DNA from: Bog-756 sp963734395
GTDB lineage: Bacteria > Actinomycetota > Acidimicrobiia > Acidimicrobiales > RAAP-2
Reading direction: 5' to 3'
Length of the DNA stretch: 64,000 bases
NCBI GenBank assembly: GCA_963734395.1
Contig: CAVTGY010000002.1
Location: 186,001 to 250,000 of the forward strand
Part shown: positions 39,926-49,402 of the stretch, in pieces
Layout of the letters: the number at the start of each line of letters is the position of its first letter
Position numbering within the stretch: position 1 is the first letter of the stretch
Made by a program: the position numbers and the translations under genes
Notes under the pieces: generated by a model
What the model was told of the DNA's origin: nothing
What the model saw: only the letters and a program-made list of their open reading frames with translations
Databases searched by the model: none

Positions 39926-40659
39926 GTGCGCTACCGGGACCGCTACCTGTTCGACCTGCAGGGGTATCTGAGCGTTCCGAACGCCCTTTCCGAGAAGGCC
40001 GTCGAGCAACTCAATGAGGTCATCGACGAGATGGCCGAACAGGAGATGGATGGCGAGGAGACGACCCATCGGTGGTTCGACCTGCTGGCGCGGAGCCGCT
40101 CCTTTCGAGACCTGATCGACAATCCACCGGTCCTGCCCATTCTCGAGGAGCTGCTCGGAAAGGAGTTCCGGCTGGATCACGAGTACGTCGACCTCATCCG
40201 CTCGGGGATGGGGCCGATCGGCGCAGGACTACACGGCGGAGCTGTTCCATTTCGTCCCGTCGAGTACTACTGGAGCGGTGACGGACAACTCCACAGCGGT
40301 CTGGTCGTCGTCGCCTACAACCTCAAGTGCGTGGGTCCTGATGACGGCGGCTTCGCGTGCGTCCCGGGGAGCCACAAGTCCGCCTTTGCATTTCCCGACA
40401 ACTGGAAGGACCTCACTGATCCGCACCCGTGCGTTCGAACGTGTCACCGGACCTCCGGGTAGCGCGATCATCTTCACCGAGGCACTGACACACGGGACGC
40501 TGCCATGGCGGGGGAGCGACGAACGTCGGACGGTGTTCTACAAGTACAGTCCGCAGGCCTCTGGCGTGGTCGAGGACCCTTTACGATCCGACCGAGTACC
40601 CGGACCTCACCGCGCAGCAGCGGGACATACTCAGGTCTCCAGGCATCGAGCGGGTATAG
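39926..40659 (+). CDS. Phytanoyl-CoA dioxygenase family protein (frameshifted)
   Basis: GTG at 39926 with a strong AAGGAGGA eight bases before it. Reconstructed ~244 residues: DLQGYLSVPNALSEKAVEQL, LEELLGKEFRLDHEYVDLI, GQLHSGLVVVAYNL, DDGGFACVPGSHKSAF, then in other frames TEALTHGTLPWRG and YDPTEYPDLTAQQRDILRSP. The fold is the Fe(II)/2-oxoglutarate double-stranded helix; the distal His is in THGTLPW, but the H-x-D position reads H-S-G, as in a subgroup whose activity is uncertain. Shifts near 40430 and 40575. Substrate unknown. Confidence 0.75.
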
Positions 40660-40843
40660 ACGCTGATCGAAAGGGCTTGAGAACACGTTCACAACCTTCG
40701 TGTGGGAGGTCGACGGGTTGGCGAAAGGCGACCCAGGCCGTACCGACTCTGGAGACCAAAGACACTTTAGAGTGTGGCCGGCATGTGTGGCGTGGCAGCC
40801 GAGTCGGTGTCATCGGCACGGAACCGGGACACTCGAAGGAGCG

Positions 40844-42364
40844 ATGCAGATGAGCGGGCTGAACCGCTGGAATCCGATGGGAAGACTGATTCGGTCACGG
40901 GACCTCTCGGTGCGGCGCCCCCGCTCAATGGGGATCCGCACCTTGGTGGTGGGCGCGGTCATCGTCGGCACGGCCGCCTGTGGGTCGAGCACTTCTTCAA
41001 CGGCCTCGTCTACGACCGCGGCATCGACGGGGACGGCCACCGCCGGACCTTCCCCGGTGAGCTCGGCCAGCACCTCGTCCCGCGGGGTCACCGCCAACAG
41101 CATCAACGTTGTCTTCCCGGTGGTGTCGCTCAACTCACTGGCCGGAAAGGAGGGATTCGCCGAGGATGCCGAGTACGGGGAGCAGACCAAGGCCATCGAA
41201 CTCTTCGTCAAGCAGATCAATGACAGTGGGGGGATCAACGGCCGGAAGATCAACCCGATCATCACCACCTTCGACCCGACCAACGAGACGGAGATGCGGG
41301 CGCTCTGCAAGACCTGGACCGAGGGCTCGCCGGCGGCATTCGCCGTCCTGGACGGCATCGGGGACTGGACCGGTGACGACGAGCTCTGCATCACCCAGGA
41401 GGGCCACACCCCGTTCCTCGGCGCGTGGACCACGGTCACCAACTGGACCAACGAGGGCTCTCCCTACCTCTGGTGGACCGGGCCGGACCAGGCCGCCATC
41501 CTCCAGGCTCTGGTCAACTGGGGACTCAGCGCCCATCTGATCGGAGGAACCATCAAGGTCGGGATCATCGCCGGCAACAGGGCCTCGGACCAGTTGGCCC
41601 TCGACGACTATCTCCTGCCCGATCTGCGCAATGCCGGCATCACCCCTGTGGTCAAGACCATCGACGCCAACCCCGACGACACCGCCACCACCGACACCCA
41701 GGCCCCACTCGTCGTCCAGCAACTGCGCAGCGCCGGGATCACCTCGATCATCCCCCTGATGCCCTTCAACGTCTTCTACCCGGTGCTCCAGGCCGAGACC
41801 ACGCAACAGTGGTACCCCAAGCTCCTCCTGAGCGACTACGAGGGGAGCATCGAGTCGTCCCTCGGCCTCCTCCCCATCCCCTACGCCAACGCCCTCAACG
41901 GCCAGGAGGGTCTGACCACCGAGACCCTGGGCGGCATTGACAGCCCCCGCCCGGAGAGCCAGGGCGGCTACAACACCGGGGTGCGCAAGTGCTGGACCGT
42001 CTGGCACCAGGCCTATCCTCAGACACCACCGGGGAACATGAACGACCTCATCGAGGAGCAGGGCCCCATCGCCGGCTGGTGCCAGGCCATCGCGCTCTTC
42101 GCCACCGCGGCCAAGAATGCGGGACCAGATCTCAACCGGCGCACCTTCGTCACCGCCATGTCCAAGATCACCGACTTCCCGGGCACCTGGGCGAATGTCC
42201 TCAGCTACGGACCGGACAAGCGGTACGGGCCCACCGAGTACCAGGTGGTCAAATTGCGCGTGAACTCGCCGCCGTCGCCTCTGTGCAAGACGACCGTGGG
42301 TTTCCCACCAGCGGCAACGTGCTGGGTCTCCGTTCAGCCCTACGCTCCACTGCCCACGGGTTGA
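40844..42364 (+). CDS. Type I periplasmic-binding lipoprotein (branched-chain amino acid type)
   Basis: An intact ~506-residue lipoprotein from ATG 40844, which follows AAGGAG. Signal and lipobox: TLVVGAVIVGTAACGSS. After a Ser/Thr linker the two-lobed type I binding fold starts (SINVVFPVVSLNSLAGKEGF; QTKAIELFVKQINDSGGING) and continues with TVTNWTNEGSPYLWWTG and KVGIIAGNRASDQLALDDYL. These proteins feed ABC permeases for amino acids, amides or small organics; no permease or ATPase genes are adjacent, so it is an orphan or works in trans. Confidence 0.8.
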   Translation: MQMSGLNRWNPMGRLIRSRDLSVRRPRSMGIRTLVVGAVIVGTAACGSSTSSTASSTTAASTGTATAGPSPVSSASTSSRGVTANSINVVFPVVSLNSLAGKEGFAEDAEYGEQTKAIELFVKQINDSGGINGRKINPIITTFDPTNETEMRALCKTWTEGSPAAFAVLDGIGDWTGDDELCITQEGHTPFLGAWTTVTNWTNEGSPYLWWTGPDQAAILQALVNWGLSAHLIGGTIKVGIIAGNRASDQLALDDYLLPDLRNAGITPVVKTIDANPDDTATTDTQAPLVVQQLRSAGITSIIPLMPFNVFYPVLQAETTQQWYPKLLLSDYEGSIESSLGLLPIPYANALNGQEGLTTETLGGIDSPRPESQGGYNTGVRKCWTVWHQAYPQTPPGNMNDLIEEQGPIAGWCQAIALFATAAKNAGPDLNRRTFVTAMSKITDFPGTWANVLSYGPDKRYGPTEYQVVKLRVNSPPSPLCKTTVGFPPAATCWVSVQPYAPLPTG

Positions 42365-42427
42365 CGCTCCGGTTGGCGACGACCATCGGCTGAACAGGGA
42401 TAACGCCCGCCGATACAGTGATCGGTC

Positions 42428-43639
42428 GTGGACCGAGCCGAGACCGATCCCGCGGAAACCAGCTTCCCCGAAGGCTTCCTCTGGGGCGCGGCGACCGCAG
42501 CTCATCAGATCGAGGGTGGCAACGTAAACAACGACTCGTGGGCACGGGAGCACGAGCGCAACTCCACCTATTCCGAGTCGAGCGGGGACGCATGTGATTC
42601 GCTGCATCGCTGGCCTGAGGATGTCGAGCTCATTGCAGCCATGCGGCTCGGGGCCTATCGGTTCTCACTCGAGTGGAGCCGAATCGAGCCCGCTGAAGGC
42701 GAGTTCTCCAACGCCGCAATGGACCACTACCGCCGGATCTGTGCAGCGTGCCGTGAACGGGACATCGTCCCCGTGGTGACCTTCCACCATTTCACGATCC
42801 CGAAATGGCTGGCGGCGCGGGGTGGTTGGGAGGCCGCGGACGCGCCGGAGACCTTCTCCCGTTTCGTGACCCGGGCCGGGGCTCATCTGGGCGATCTCAT
42901 CGGCTGGGCCTGCACGATCAACGAGCTCAACCTGATCGGCGCCAGGGGCTACGGCGTTGGGACCTCCTCACCGGACGTGAAGGATGCCTTCGTCCGTCAC
43001 CTGGCGATCAACGAAGCCATGGTGCGAGCACACCGTCTGGCGGTCGACGTCTTGCGGTCGGGGCCCGGCGGCTTCCATGTCGGCCTGACGTTGTCCATGG
43101 ACGAGATGGTGGCCGAACCGGGCGGGGAAGGCGTGCTCGAAGCGGCCCGCGAGATTCTGGAAGACCGGTTCTTTCGGGCCACCGAAGGGGACGACTTCAT
43201 CGGGGTCCAGTGCTATTCGCGTGTGCACTTCGGTCCCGAGGGCCAGGCTCCCAACCAGCCGGGAGTGCCCATCACCCAAATGGGGTACGAGTACTGGCCA
43301 CAGGGCGTCGAGCACTGTGCCCGGCGAGCCGCGGCGATGACCGGTCTACCGGTGCTTCTGACCGAGAGCGGGATCGCCACCGATGACGACGCCGAACGAA
43401 TCTCCTATCTGGGTGAGGTCCTACGCGGTGTGAAGCGCGCTCTGGACGATGGTGTCGACATACGTGGGTACTTCGTGTGGAGCCTGCTCGACAACTTCGA
43501 GTGGTCCCACGGGTTTGGGCCCAAGTTCGGACTCCACAGCGTCGATCGGGAGACGTTCGCCCGTCGGCCCAAGCCCAGCGCATCGTGGTTCGGGGCTGTA
43601 GCAAGGGCCAACGGCTTGGTGGCACCTCCTTCTTCCTGA
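42428..43639 (+). CDS. Glycoside hydrolase family 1 (beta-glucosidase type)
   Basis: An intact 403-residue enzyme, GTG start. FPEGFLWGAATAAHQIEGG is the GH1 N-terminal signature; the acid/base Glu is in TINELNLIG and the nucleophile Glu in VLLTESGIATDD; the terminal YFVWSLLDNFEWSHGF is also diagnostic. No signal peptide, so cytoplasmic beta-glycoside cleavage is expected. Length is slightly below the ~450 typical. It follows the binding lipoprotein by 63 bases on the same strand. Confidence 0.9.
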   Translation: MDRAETDPAETSFPEGFLWGAATAAHQIEGGNVNNDSWAREHERNSTYSESSGDACDSLHRWPEDVELIAAMRLGAYRFSLEWSRIEPAEGEFSNAAMDHYRRICAACRERDIVPVVTFHHFTIPKWLAARGGWEAADAPETFSRFVTRAGAHLGDLIGWACTINELNLIGARGYGVGTSSPDVKDAFVRHLAINEAMVRAHRLAVDVLRSGPGGFHVGLTLSMDEMVAEPGGEGVLEAAREILEDRFFRATEGDDFIGVQCYSRVHFGPEGQAPNQPGVPITQMGYEYWPQGVEHCARRAAAMTGLPVLLTESGIATDDDAERISYLGEVLRGVKRALDDGVDIRGYFVWSLLDNFEWSHGFGPKFGLHSVDRETFARRPKPSASWFGAVARANGLVAPPSS

Positions 43640-43671
43640 CGACGTCTCCCCAGCCACACGCCACAGTGAGG

Positions 43672-43687
43672 GCCCGCCGAGGCGGGC
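43672..43687. terminator. Short GC hairpin between convergent genes
   Basis: GCCCGC and GCGGGC flank a CGAG loop. It lies between the 3' ends of the GH1 gene (plus) and the repeat-protein gene (minus), where a shared terminator is expected. No T run follows, so the assignment rests on position. Confidence 0.35.
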
Positions 43688-43747
43688 GCCCCTGCCGGTG
43701 GTTGTCCCGACAGAGGCGCCATACCTCAACGTGCTTTCATGCGTTGC

Positions 43748-46255
43748 TCAGAGTCCGAGGCCCTGCAGCGTCTGGCTCACCTGGCTCGCAATAGCCGAGC
43801 CGCTTTGCGGGTTGGCAGTTGCCGGCCCGCTGTTGCCCGTGCTGTTGGTGGAGCTGTTTCCGGCCGTGGCCGGACCGGTGGCACCAGTGTTGCCTGACTG
43901 GGTGTCGCCGGTGGTGTTGGCATTCCCAGACTTGGCGCTGGAGGACGAGTTCGACGTGGTGTTGACCGCGCCGGACTGGCCACCGTTGCCCGAGTCACCA
44001 GAGGCGGCGACAGGGTTGGCGGTGGCATTTCCGGTATCGGTCGAACCGGTCGAACCGGTGTTCCCCGAGGTGGCGCTGGCGTTGCCGCACGAGCCGCCAA
44101 GGACGGCGACACAGGGGGCAATCGTCGTTGCCGATCCCGAGTTCCCCGAGTTGCCCGAATTCCCCGAATTCCCCGACGTCGCCGTCCCGGTGGATGTCGC
44201 CGCGCCGGTGTTCCCGGAGTTGGCGTCGCCCGACGAGGCGGTGGTGTCGTTGCTGCTCGAGGAAGTGGCCGCCCCCGAAGTGCCTCCGGTGGTCGTGCCG
44301 GTGGCGGTGGAATTACCGCTCTGGCCCGACGTCGCGGTGGCCGTGGAGGTGTCCTGGGCATTCCCGGTGTTCCCGGAGCTGGCTGTCCCGGTGGCACTGC
44401 CCGACTGGGGCTGTCCAGAACCATTTCCTGGCTTCTGGCCATTCCCCTTGGAGCCGTGCTGGTTGTCCCACTTCTTGCCCGAGCCACTCTGAGAACCGGT
44501 GGTTGCCGGTCCGCTCTTCGGGTTGGCATTCGCCGACCCGCTGTTGCCCGTGCTGTTGGTGGAGCTGTTTCCGGCCGTGGCCGGCCCGGTGGCACCAGTG
44601 TTGCCCGACTGGGTGATGCCGGTGGTGTTGGCATCCCCAGACTTGGCGCTTGAGGACGAGTTCGACGTGGTGTTGACCGCGCCGGACTGGCCACCGTTGC
44701 CCGAGTCACCAGAGACGGCGACAGGGTTGGCGGTGGCACTGCCGGTATCGGTCGAACCGGTCGAACCGGTGTTCCCCGAGTGACCCGAGTTGCCCGAATT
44801 CCCCGAGTTCCCCGAGTTGCCCGAATTCCCCGAATTCCCCGACGTCGCCGTCCCGGTGGATGTCGCCGCGCCGGTGTTCCCGGAGTTGGCGTCGCCCGAC
44901 GAGGCGGTGGTGTCGTTGCTGCTCGAGGAAGTGGCCGCCCCCGAAGTGCCTCCGGTGGTCGTGCCGGTGGCGGTGGAATTACCGCTCTGGCCCGACGTCG
45001 CGGTGGCCGTGGAGGTGTCCTGGGCATTCCCGGTGTTCCCGGAGCTGGCTGTCCCGGTGGCACTGCCCGACTGGGGCTGTCCAGAACCATTTCCTGGCTT
45101 CTGGCCATTCCCCTTGGAGCCGTGCTGGTTGTCCCACTTCTTGCCCGAGCCACTCTGAGAACCGGTGGTTGCCGGTCCGCTCTTCGGGTTGGCATTCGCC
45201 GACCCGCTGTTGCCCGTGCTGTTGGTGGAGCTGTTTCCGGCCGTGGCCGGCCCGGTGGCACCAGTGTTGCCCGACTGGGTGATGCCGGTGGTGTTGGCAT
45301 CCCCAGACTTGGCGCTGGAGGACGAGTTCGACGTGGTGTTGACCGCGCCGGACTGGCCACCGTTACCCGAGTCACCAGAGACGGCGACAGGGTTGGCGGT
45401 GGCACTGCCGGTATCGGTCGAACCGGTCGAACCGGTGTTCCCCGAGGTGGCGCCCATCGGGAGGGTCGGGGGATTCAAGTGCTTCTGGCCCCCTGTCCCG
45501 TGGCACTGACCTTGGCCGTTCTCCTGGCCTTGGCCGTTGCCCTGGTTCCAGTACTGACCGCTGCCCTTGCATTGGACCGGGCACTGACCTTGGCCGTTCT
45601 CCTGGCCTTGGCCGTTGCCCTGCACCCAGTACTCACCGTTGCCCTGGCATTTGACCGGGCACTGGCTTTGGCCGTTGCCCTGGCCCGAGTACTGGCCGTC
45701 GTAGCTCATGCATTTGACCGGGCAAGGGCCTTGGCCGTTGTCCTGGCCTTGGCCGTTGTCCTGGCCCCAGTACTGCCCGCTGACCTGGCATTTGCCCGAG
45801 CTCGGGTTCTTGCCTGGGTTGGGCTGGATCGTACCGGCCGGACCGGAGTTCCCCGAATTACCGGAGTTCCCCGAGTTGCCGGAACGTGCGGTGCCCGTAG
45901 CAGTGGCCGGCCCGGTGTTGCCCGAGTTGGCGTTGCCTGAAGCAGCATCCGTTTGATTGGTGCTGGATGACGTGGCATTCCCCGTCGTTCCTCCGGTCGT
46001 CGAGCCGGTGGCGGAGCTGTCTCCGCTGTTGCCCGAGGTTGCGGTGGACGTGGAGCCGTCGTTGGCGCTCCCGGTCTGGCCTGAGCTGGCCGAACCGATG
46101 GCGGTCCCCGACTTGGCGGCCGAGACGACACTTTGTATGCCGCTCGGTGATTGCCACGCTGTTGATGCCTGTGCAGTGCCCATGGAGAGCAGGAGCGCTA
46201 GTGCTACTCCTGTTATCCCGGCAGCGCACAGCGTATTGGTAAGTCGATTACCCAT
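43748..46255 (-). CDS. Exported Gly/Ser/Asn/Thr repeat protein with Cys-paired NGQG repeats
   Basis: An intact 835-residue protein from ATG 46255. Signal peptide NTLCAAGITGVALALLLSMG with cleavage after AQA. The mature chain is almost entirely low-complexity text such as SGNSGNTG, TSGQSGNSTATGTTTGG and QSGAVNTTSNSSSSAKSGDA, in two near-identical 666-bp-offset blocks plus a partial third. An insert (about 45480-45830) has four NGQGQ(E/D)NGQGQ units separated by CPVKC/CPVQC, eight Cys in all. No sortase motif or C-terminal anchor is visible. I infer a flexible surface or sheath material cross-linked by disulfides. It pairs with the heptad-repeat gene at 46434. Confidence 0.75.
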   Translation of the reverse strand: MGNRLTNTLCAAGITGVALALLLSMGTAQASTAWQSPSGIQSVVSAAKSGTAIGSASSGQTGSANDGSTSTATSGNSGDSSATGSTTGGTTGNATSSSTNQTDAASGNANSGNTGPATATGTARSGNSGNSGNSGNSGPAGTIQPNPGKNPSSGKCQVSGQYWGQDNGQGQDNGQGPCPVKCMSYDGQYSGQGNGQSQCPVKCQGNGEYWVQGNGQGQENGQGQCPVQCKGSGQYWNQGNGQGQENGQGQCHGTGGQKHLNPPTLPMGATSGNTGSTGSTDTGSATANPVAVSGDSGNGGQSGAVNTTSNSSSSAKSGDANTTGITQSGNTGATGPATAGNSSTNSTGNSGSANANPKSGPATTGSQSGSGKKWDNQHGSKGNGQKPGNGSGQPQSGSATGTASSGNTGNAQDTSTATATSGQSGNSTATGTTTGGTSGAATSSSSNDTTASSGDANSGNTGAATSTGTATSGNSGNSGNSGNSGNSGNSGHSGNTGSTGSTDTGSATANPVAVSGDSGNGGQSGAVNTTSNSSSSAKSGDANTTGITQSGNTGATGPATAGNSSTNSTGNSGSANANPKSGPATTGSQSGSGKKWDNQHGSKGNGQKPGNGSGQPQSGSATGTASSGNTGNAQDTSTATATSGQSGNSTATGTTTGGTSGAATSSSSNDTTASSGDANSGNTGAATSTGTATSGNSGNSGNSGNSGSATTIAPCVAVLGGSCGNASATSGNTGSTGSTDTGNATANPVAASGDSGNGGQSGAVNTTSNSSSSAKSGNANTTGDTQSGNTGATGPATAGNSSTNSTGNSGPATANPQSGSAIASQVSQTLQGLGL
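44140..45446. repeat. Large tandem duplication, ~641 bp per copy, 666-bp period
   Basis: 44140-44780 and 44806-45446 are nearly identical, with only a few scattered substitutions seen. A partial third copy at about 43810-44069 is offset by 711 bases and more diverged. The copies encode 222-residue blocks of the exported repeat protein. Confidence 0.85.
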
Positions 46256-46433
46256 AACAGCTGTTTCCTTTCCAATTTGGACGTGCCGATCTGGCACGAG
46301 TTCTGAAGTTCTCCGAGCGGGCGCGGCGGCCAACGGCACGGTTTGTGCCAGAACCTGGCCGAACGGCCTGGATGTCCCGGAGAAGTCCGTCTACGACGAC
46401 GTCGTAGCGGTTCTCATCGGAAACGCCGTTGGG

Positions 46434-48618
46434 CTACCCAGGAGGGACGAGGATCGTCGCTGGGGGAGCAACAACCTGCTCACCAGCGGTACAGATACGA
46501 CCTAGGCAGGGAGGGTCGCGCCAGGCGTCAAGCCACCTTCCCAGGAATGCCGCCGAGGACGACCCACCGGTGTGGGCCGTCCCCGAGCCCAAGCCTGAAC
46601 CCATGGGAACTTGGATCGGAAATTGAAGTGAAAATGGGAGCTGCACGGGTGTAGGTGCGATCGGTGGGCCTTGAGAGCCTGGAGTACGCCAGCCTGCGAA
46701 CTCAGGCACGAACGCCTCCGAGGTGCGTGAGCCAGATCCGGGGCTCTGTGACCCTGAAAGAGCACTCGAGGCCCCGCTGGACACAGTGACCAAAAGACCG
46801 GCGGATGCCGAGGAGCTCGGCGCCGTGGATCCTCCCGAGAGAATCGAGGTGCCGGGGCTGGTCGGACTTGACGATCCAGCCGGCGGAGGCCCGCTTGTCG
46901 TGACGGTTGGAGGGCTCGAAGCTATTACGGAGACGGGGGCTGCTGGGGACACCGGAGCGAAGACTGGAGAGACGCTGGTGACGACCGGAGCAACGGCCTG
47001 GACCACCGGAGCGACCGACTGGACCACCGGAGCGACCGACTGGACCACCGGAGCCACCACCGTCTGGACCACCGGAGCCACCGACTGGACCACCGGAGCC
47101 ACCGACTGGACGACCGGAGCAACGGCCTGGACCACCGGAGCCACCGACTGGACCACCGGAGCGACCGACTGGACTACCGGAGCCACCACCGTCTGGACCA
47201 CCGGAGCCACCGACTGGACCACCGGAGCAACGGCCTGGACGACCGGAGCAACGGCCTGGACCACCGGAGCCACCGACTGGACCACCGGAGCAACGGCCTG
47301 GACGACCGGAGCAACGGCCTGGACCACCGGAGCCACCGACTGGACCACCGGAGCAACGGCCTGGACGACCGGAGCAACGGCCTGGACCACCGGAGCGACC
47401 GACTGGACCACCGGAGCGACCGACTGGACCACCGGAGCGACCGACTGGACCACCGGAGCGACCGACTGGACCACCGGAGCCACCGACTGGACCACCGGAG
47501 CAACGGCCTGGACGACCGGAGCAACGGCCTGGACCACCGGAGCCACCGACTGGACCACCGGAGCCACCGGACTGGACCACCGGAGCAACGGCCTGGACCA
47601 CCGGAGCCACCGACTGGACCACCGGAGCAACGGCCTGGACGACCGGAGCAACGGTCTGGACCACCGGAGCCACCGACTGGACCACCGGAGCAACGGCCTG
47701 GACGACCGGAGCAACGGCCTGGACCACCGGAGCCACCGACTGGACCACCGGAGCAACGGCCTGGACGACCGGAGCAACGGCCTGGACCACCGGAGCGACC
47801 GACTGGACCACCGGAGCGACCGACTGGACCACCGGAGCCACCGACTGGACCACCGGAGCAACGGTCTGAACTACCGGAGCAACGGTCTTAACTACCGGGG
47901 CCGCCACCGACTGGACGACCGGAGCAACCGACTGGACGACCGGAGCGACGTTCTGGACCACCGGGGCCGCCACCGACTGGACGACCGGAGCGACGTTCTG
48001 GACCACCGGGGCCGCCACCGACTGGACGACCGGAGCGACCGACTGGGCGACTGGAGCAACCGCCTGAGCCACCGGGGCCGCCACCGACTGGACTACTGGA
48101 GCCACCGTCTGGACGACCGGAGCGACCGACTGGGCGACTGGAGCAACCGCCTGAGCCACCGGGGCCGCCACCGACTGGACTACTGGAGCCACCGTCTGGA
48201 CGACCGGTGCCGCGGTCGAGTTCGCAACCGGTGTTGTCGCACCGGCGCTGTGTGTTACGCCGACAACCGCGGACGTGGCCGGCTGAGTGACGCTACTGAC
48301 GGCCGGTGGGGTTTTGGCGGTTGGTGAGGAACTCGTAACAGCCGCGCTGGCTTTCCCTGTCGTCGGAGTTGCAACGTCCGACACAACCGGGGTGAGCGCG
48401 GGAACAACCGAGGAAACTCCAGTGGTCGCCGGCGCAGGAGTCGGCGATCCCGAATTGCCCGTGGGCAGTAGCGAACTGGTCAGGGTTGACACGGGAGATT
48501 GCCCCAGGAGTGTCCCCGCTGACGCTACGCCCTGAAGGATGACGATGAGCACGAATGTGCCGAACGCGCCCACAATCACTCGAATCCCCCACCGGGTGAG
48601 GGCCTTACGCCAGTCCAC
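46434..48618 (-). CDS. Exported heptad-repeat protein (APVVQ-S/A-V), one frameshift
   Basis: Reconstructed ~727-residue protein starting at ATG 48618. N-terminal anchor or signal: IRVIVGAFGTFVLIVILQGV then ASAGTLLGQ. A Ser/Thr/Pro region leads to about 400 residues of perfect to near-perfect heptads APVVQSV, APVVQAV and APVVQTV, then a Ser/Pro/Gly-rich tail ending ATILVPPG. One extra G at 47569-47570 shifts the frame; the same heptads continue in the next frame. The alternation of Pro and small/beta-branched residues predicts an extended rod rather than a coiled coil. Placed 178 bases from the Gly/Ser repeat gene on the same strand. No family recognised. Confidence 0.7.
46975..48215. repeat. 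21-bp tandem array with 63-bp higher-order pattern
   Basis: On the plus strand the unit is (GCAACGGCCTGGACCACCGGA)-like and alternates with GCCACCGACTGGACC variants. The central part is almost perfectly repeated and groups of three units recur every 63 bases. The distal part (47870-48215) is more diverged, with 24-bp units coding for an extra Ala. Confidence 0.85.
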
Positions 48619-49021
48619 TGCCAGCCCTTACCCCACGAGCACTGACCTAAACGCCAACTTTCTATTCGTCCCCGGGCATGTCGGAGAATCATTCGAACCG
48701 CCGACTAGAGATGCCTCTTGATCCAGGTGGGAAGGGTAGAGGTCGGAGCCTTCCTCATTTTTGACTATTTTTCGTTTTCACTGTTCAGACATGGCTCGCT
48801 CGAGCCGATGGGCGTCAGCCGAGTGTGACGGTCTTGTGAAACGGTTCAACCGGCCCGCTCGAGTTGATCGAAGATCGCGCATCGGAATACAACACGGAGT
48901 CGAGCCGGCTGCGCGAGCTCGCCCCCTCGGGAAATCGGCGCAGCGTCTCTCGCAGGGAGGTACCGAGCTCGGTCGAGGGTCCGGCCCCGGTTCGTCGCAG
49001 CCGGGTGTGGACGGAACCGCA
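48619..49021. other. Intergenic stretch, AT-rich core
   Basis: No supported gene. Bases 48755-48790 are strikingly AT-rich (TTTTTGACTATTTTTCG) for this genome and lie ~150 bases upstream of the heptad-repeat gene, so they may include its promoter. The rest holds nothing recognisable. Confidence 0.4.
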
Positions 49022-49402
49022 TCAACTCGTCACATCGCGCACATGCAACCGGAACCAGACCTGCTTGCCCCGGTAAAGCGGAACAACACCCCACTCGTCC
49101 GCCAGTATGTCGACGATCATCAGGCCTCTGCCGTTTTCATCGGTGTGGCTCACCGTTCGCGCTACGGGAAACCCGGGCCCGCAGTCGGCGACTGAGATGA
49201 CGATTCCGTCATTGTCACTCTCAATGGACAAGGAGATCGGCGGCCGACCATGCTTGACGGCATTGGCCACCACTTCGTCTGTGAGGATGGCTGCCACCTC
49301 CACCAGGTCGGCATCGATCGAGTCGAGGGTGCGCCGGACCAGCTCCCGGCTGATCCGGACCGATTCAGGTGTGGAGTCGAGTGTTAGCTCCTTGCCATAC
49401 AT
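49022..49402 (-). CDS. Anti-sigma regulatory factor, HATPase (RsbW/SpoIIAB type)
   Basis: About 126 residues from ATG 49402. GHKL ATPase boxes are intact: N-box AAILTDEVVANAVKHG, G1 VADCGPGFP and G2 GRGLMIVDILADEWG. Such small ATPases bind a sigma factor or a STAS protein and act as Ser kinases. It lies on the opposite strand from the sigma gene and 3' of the phosphatase gene, so it is probably part of the same partner-switching circuit. Upstream open frame to 49516 looks non-coding. Confidence 0.82.
   Translation of the reverse strand: MYGKELTLDSTPESVRISRELVRRTLDSIDADLVEVAAILTDEVVANAVKHGRPPISLSIESDNDGIVISVADCGPGFPVARTVSHTDENGRGLMIVDILADEWGVVPLYRGKQVWFRLHVRDVTS

Noticed and set aside
44780..45940. 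Long plus-strand frames within the Gly/Ser repeat gene
   Set aside because: Antisense shadows of a compositionally biased gene; the minus-strand frame has a signal peptide and a clean start.
46975..48215. CRISPR-like regular repeats
   Set aside because: Units are contiguous without unique spacers and code for protein heptads.
46723..48327. Long plus-strand open frame of TGATDWT repeats
   Set aside because: It is the antisense image of the APVVQ array. It has no signal, start context or non-repetitive domain, and the 21-bp period keeps every frame open.
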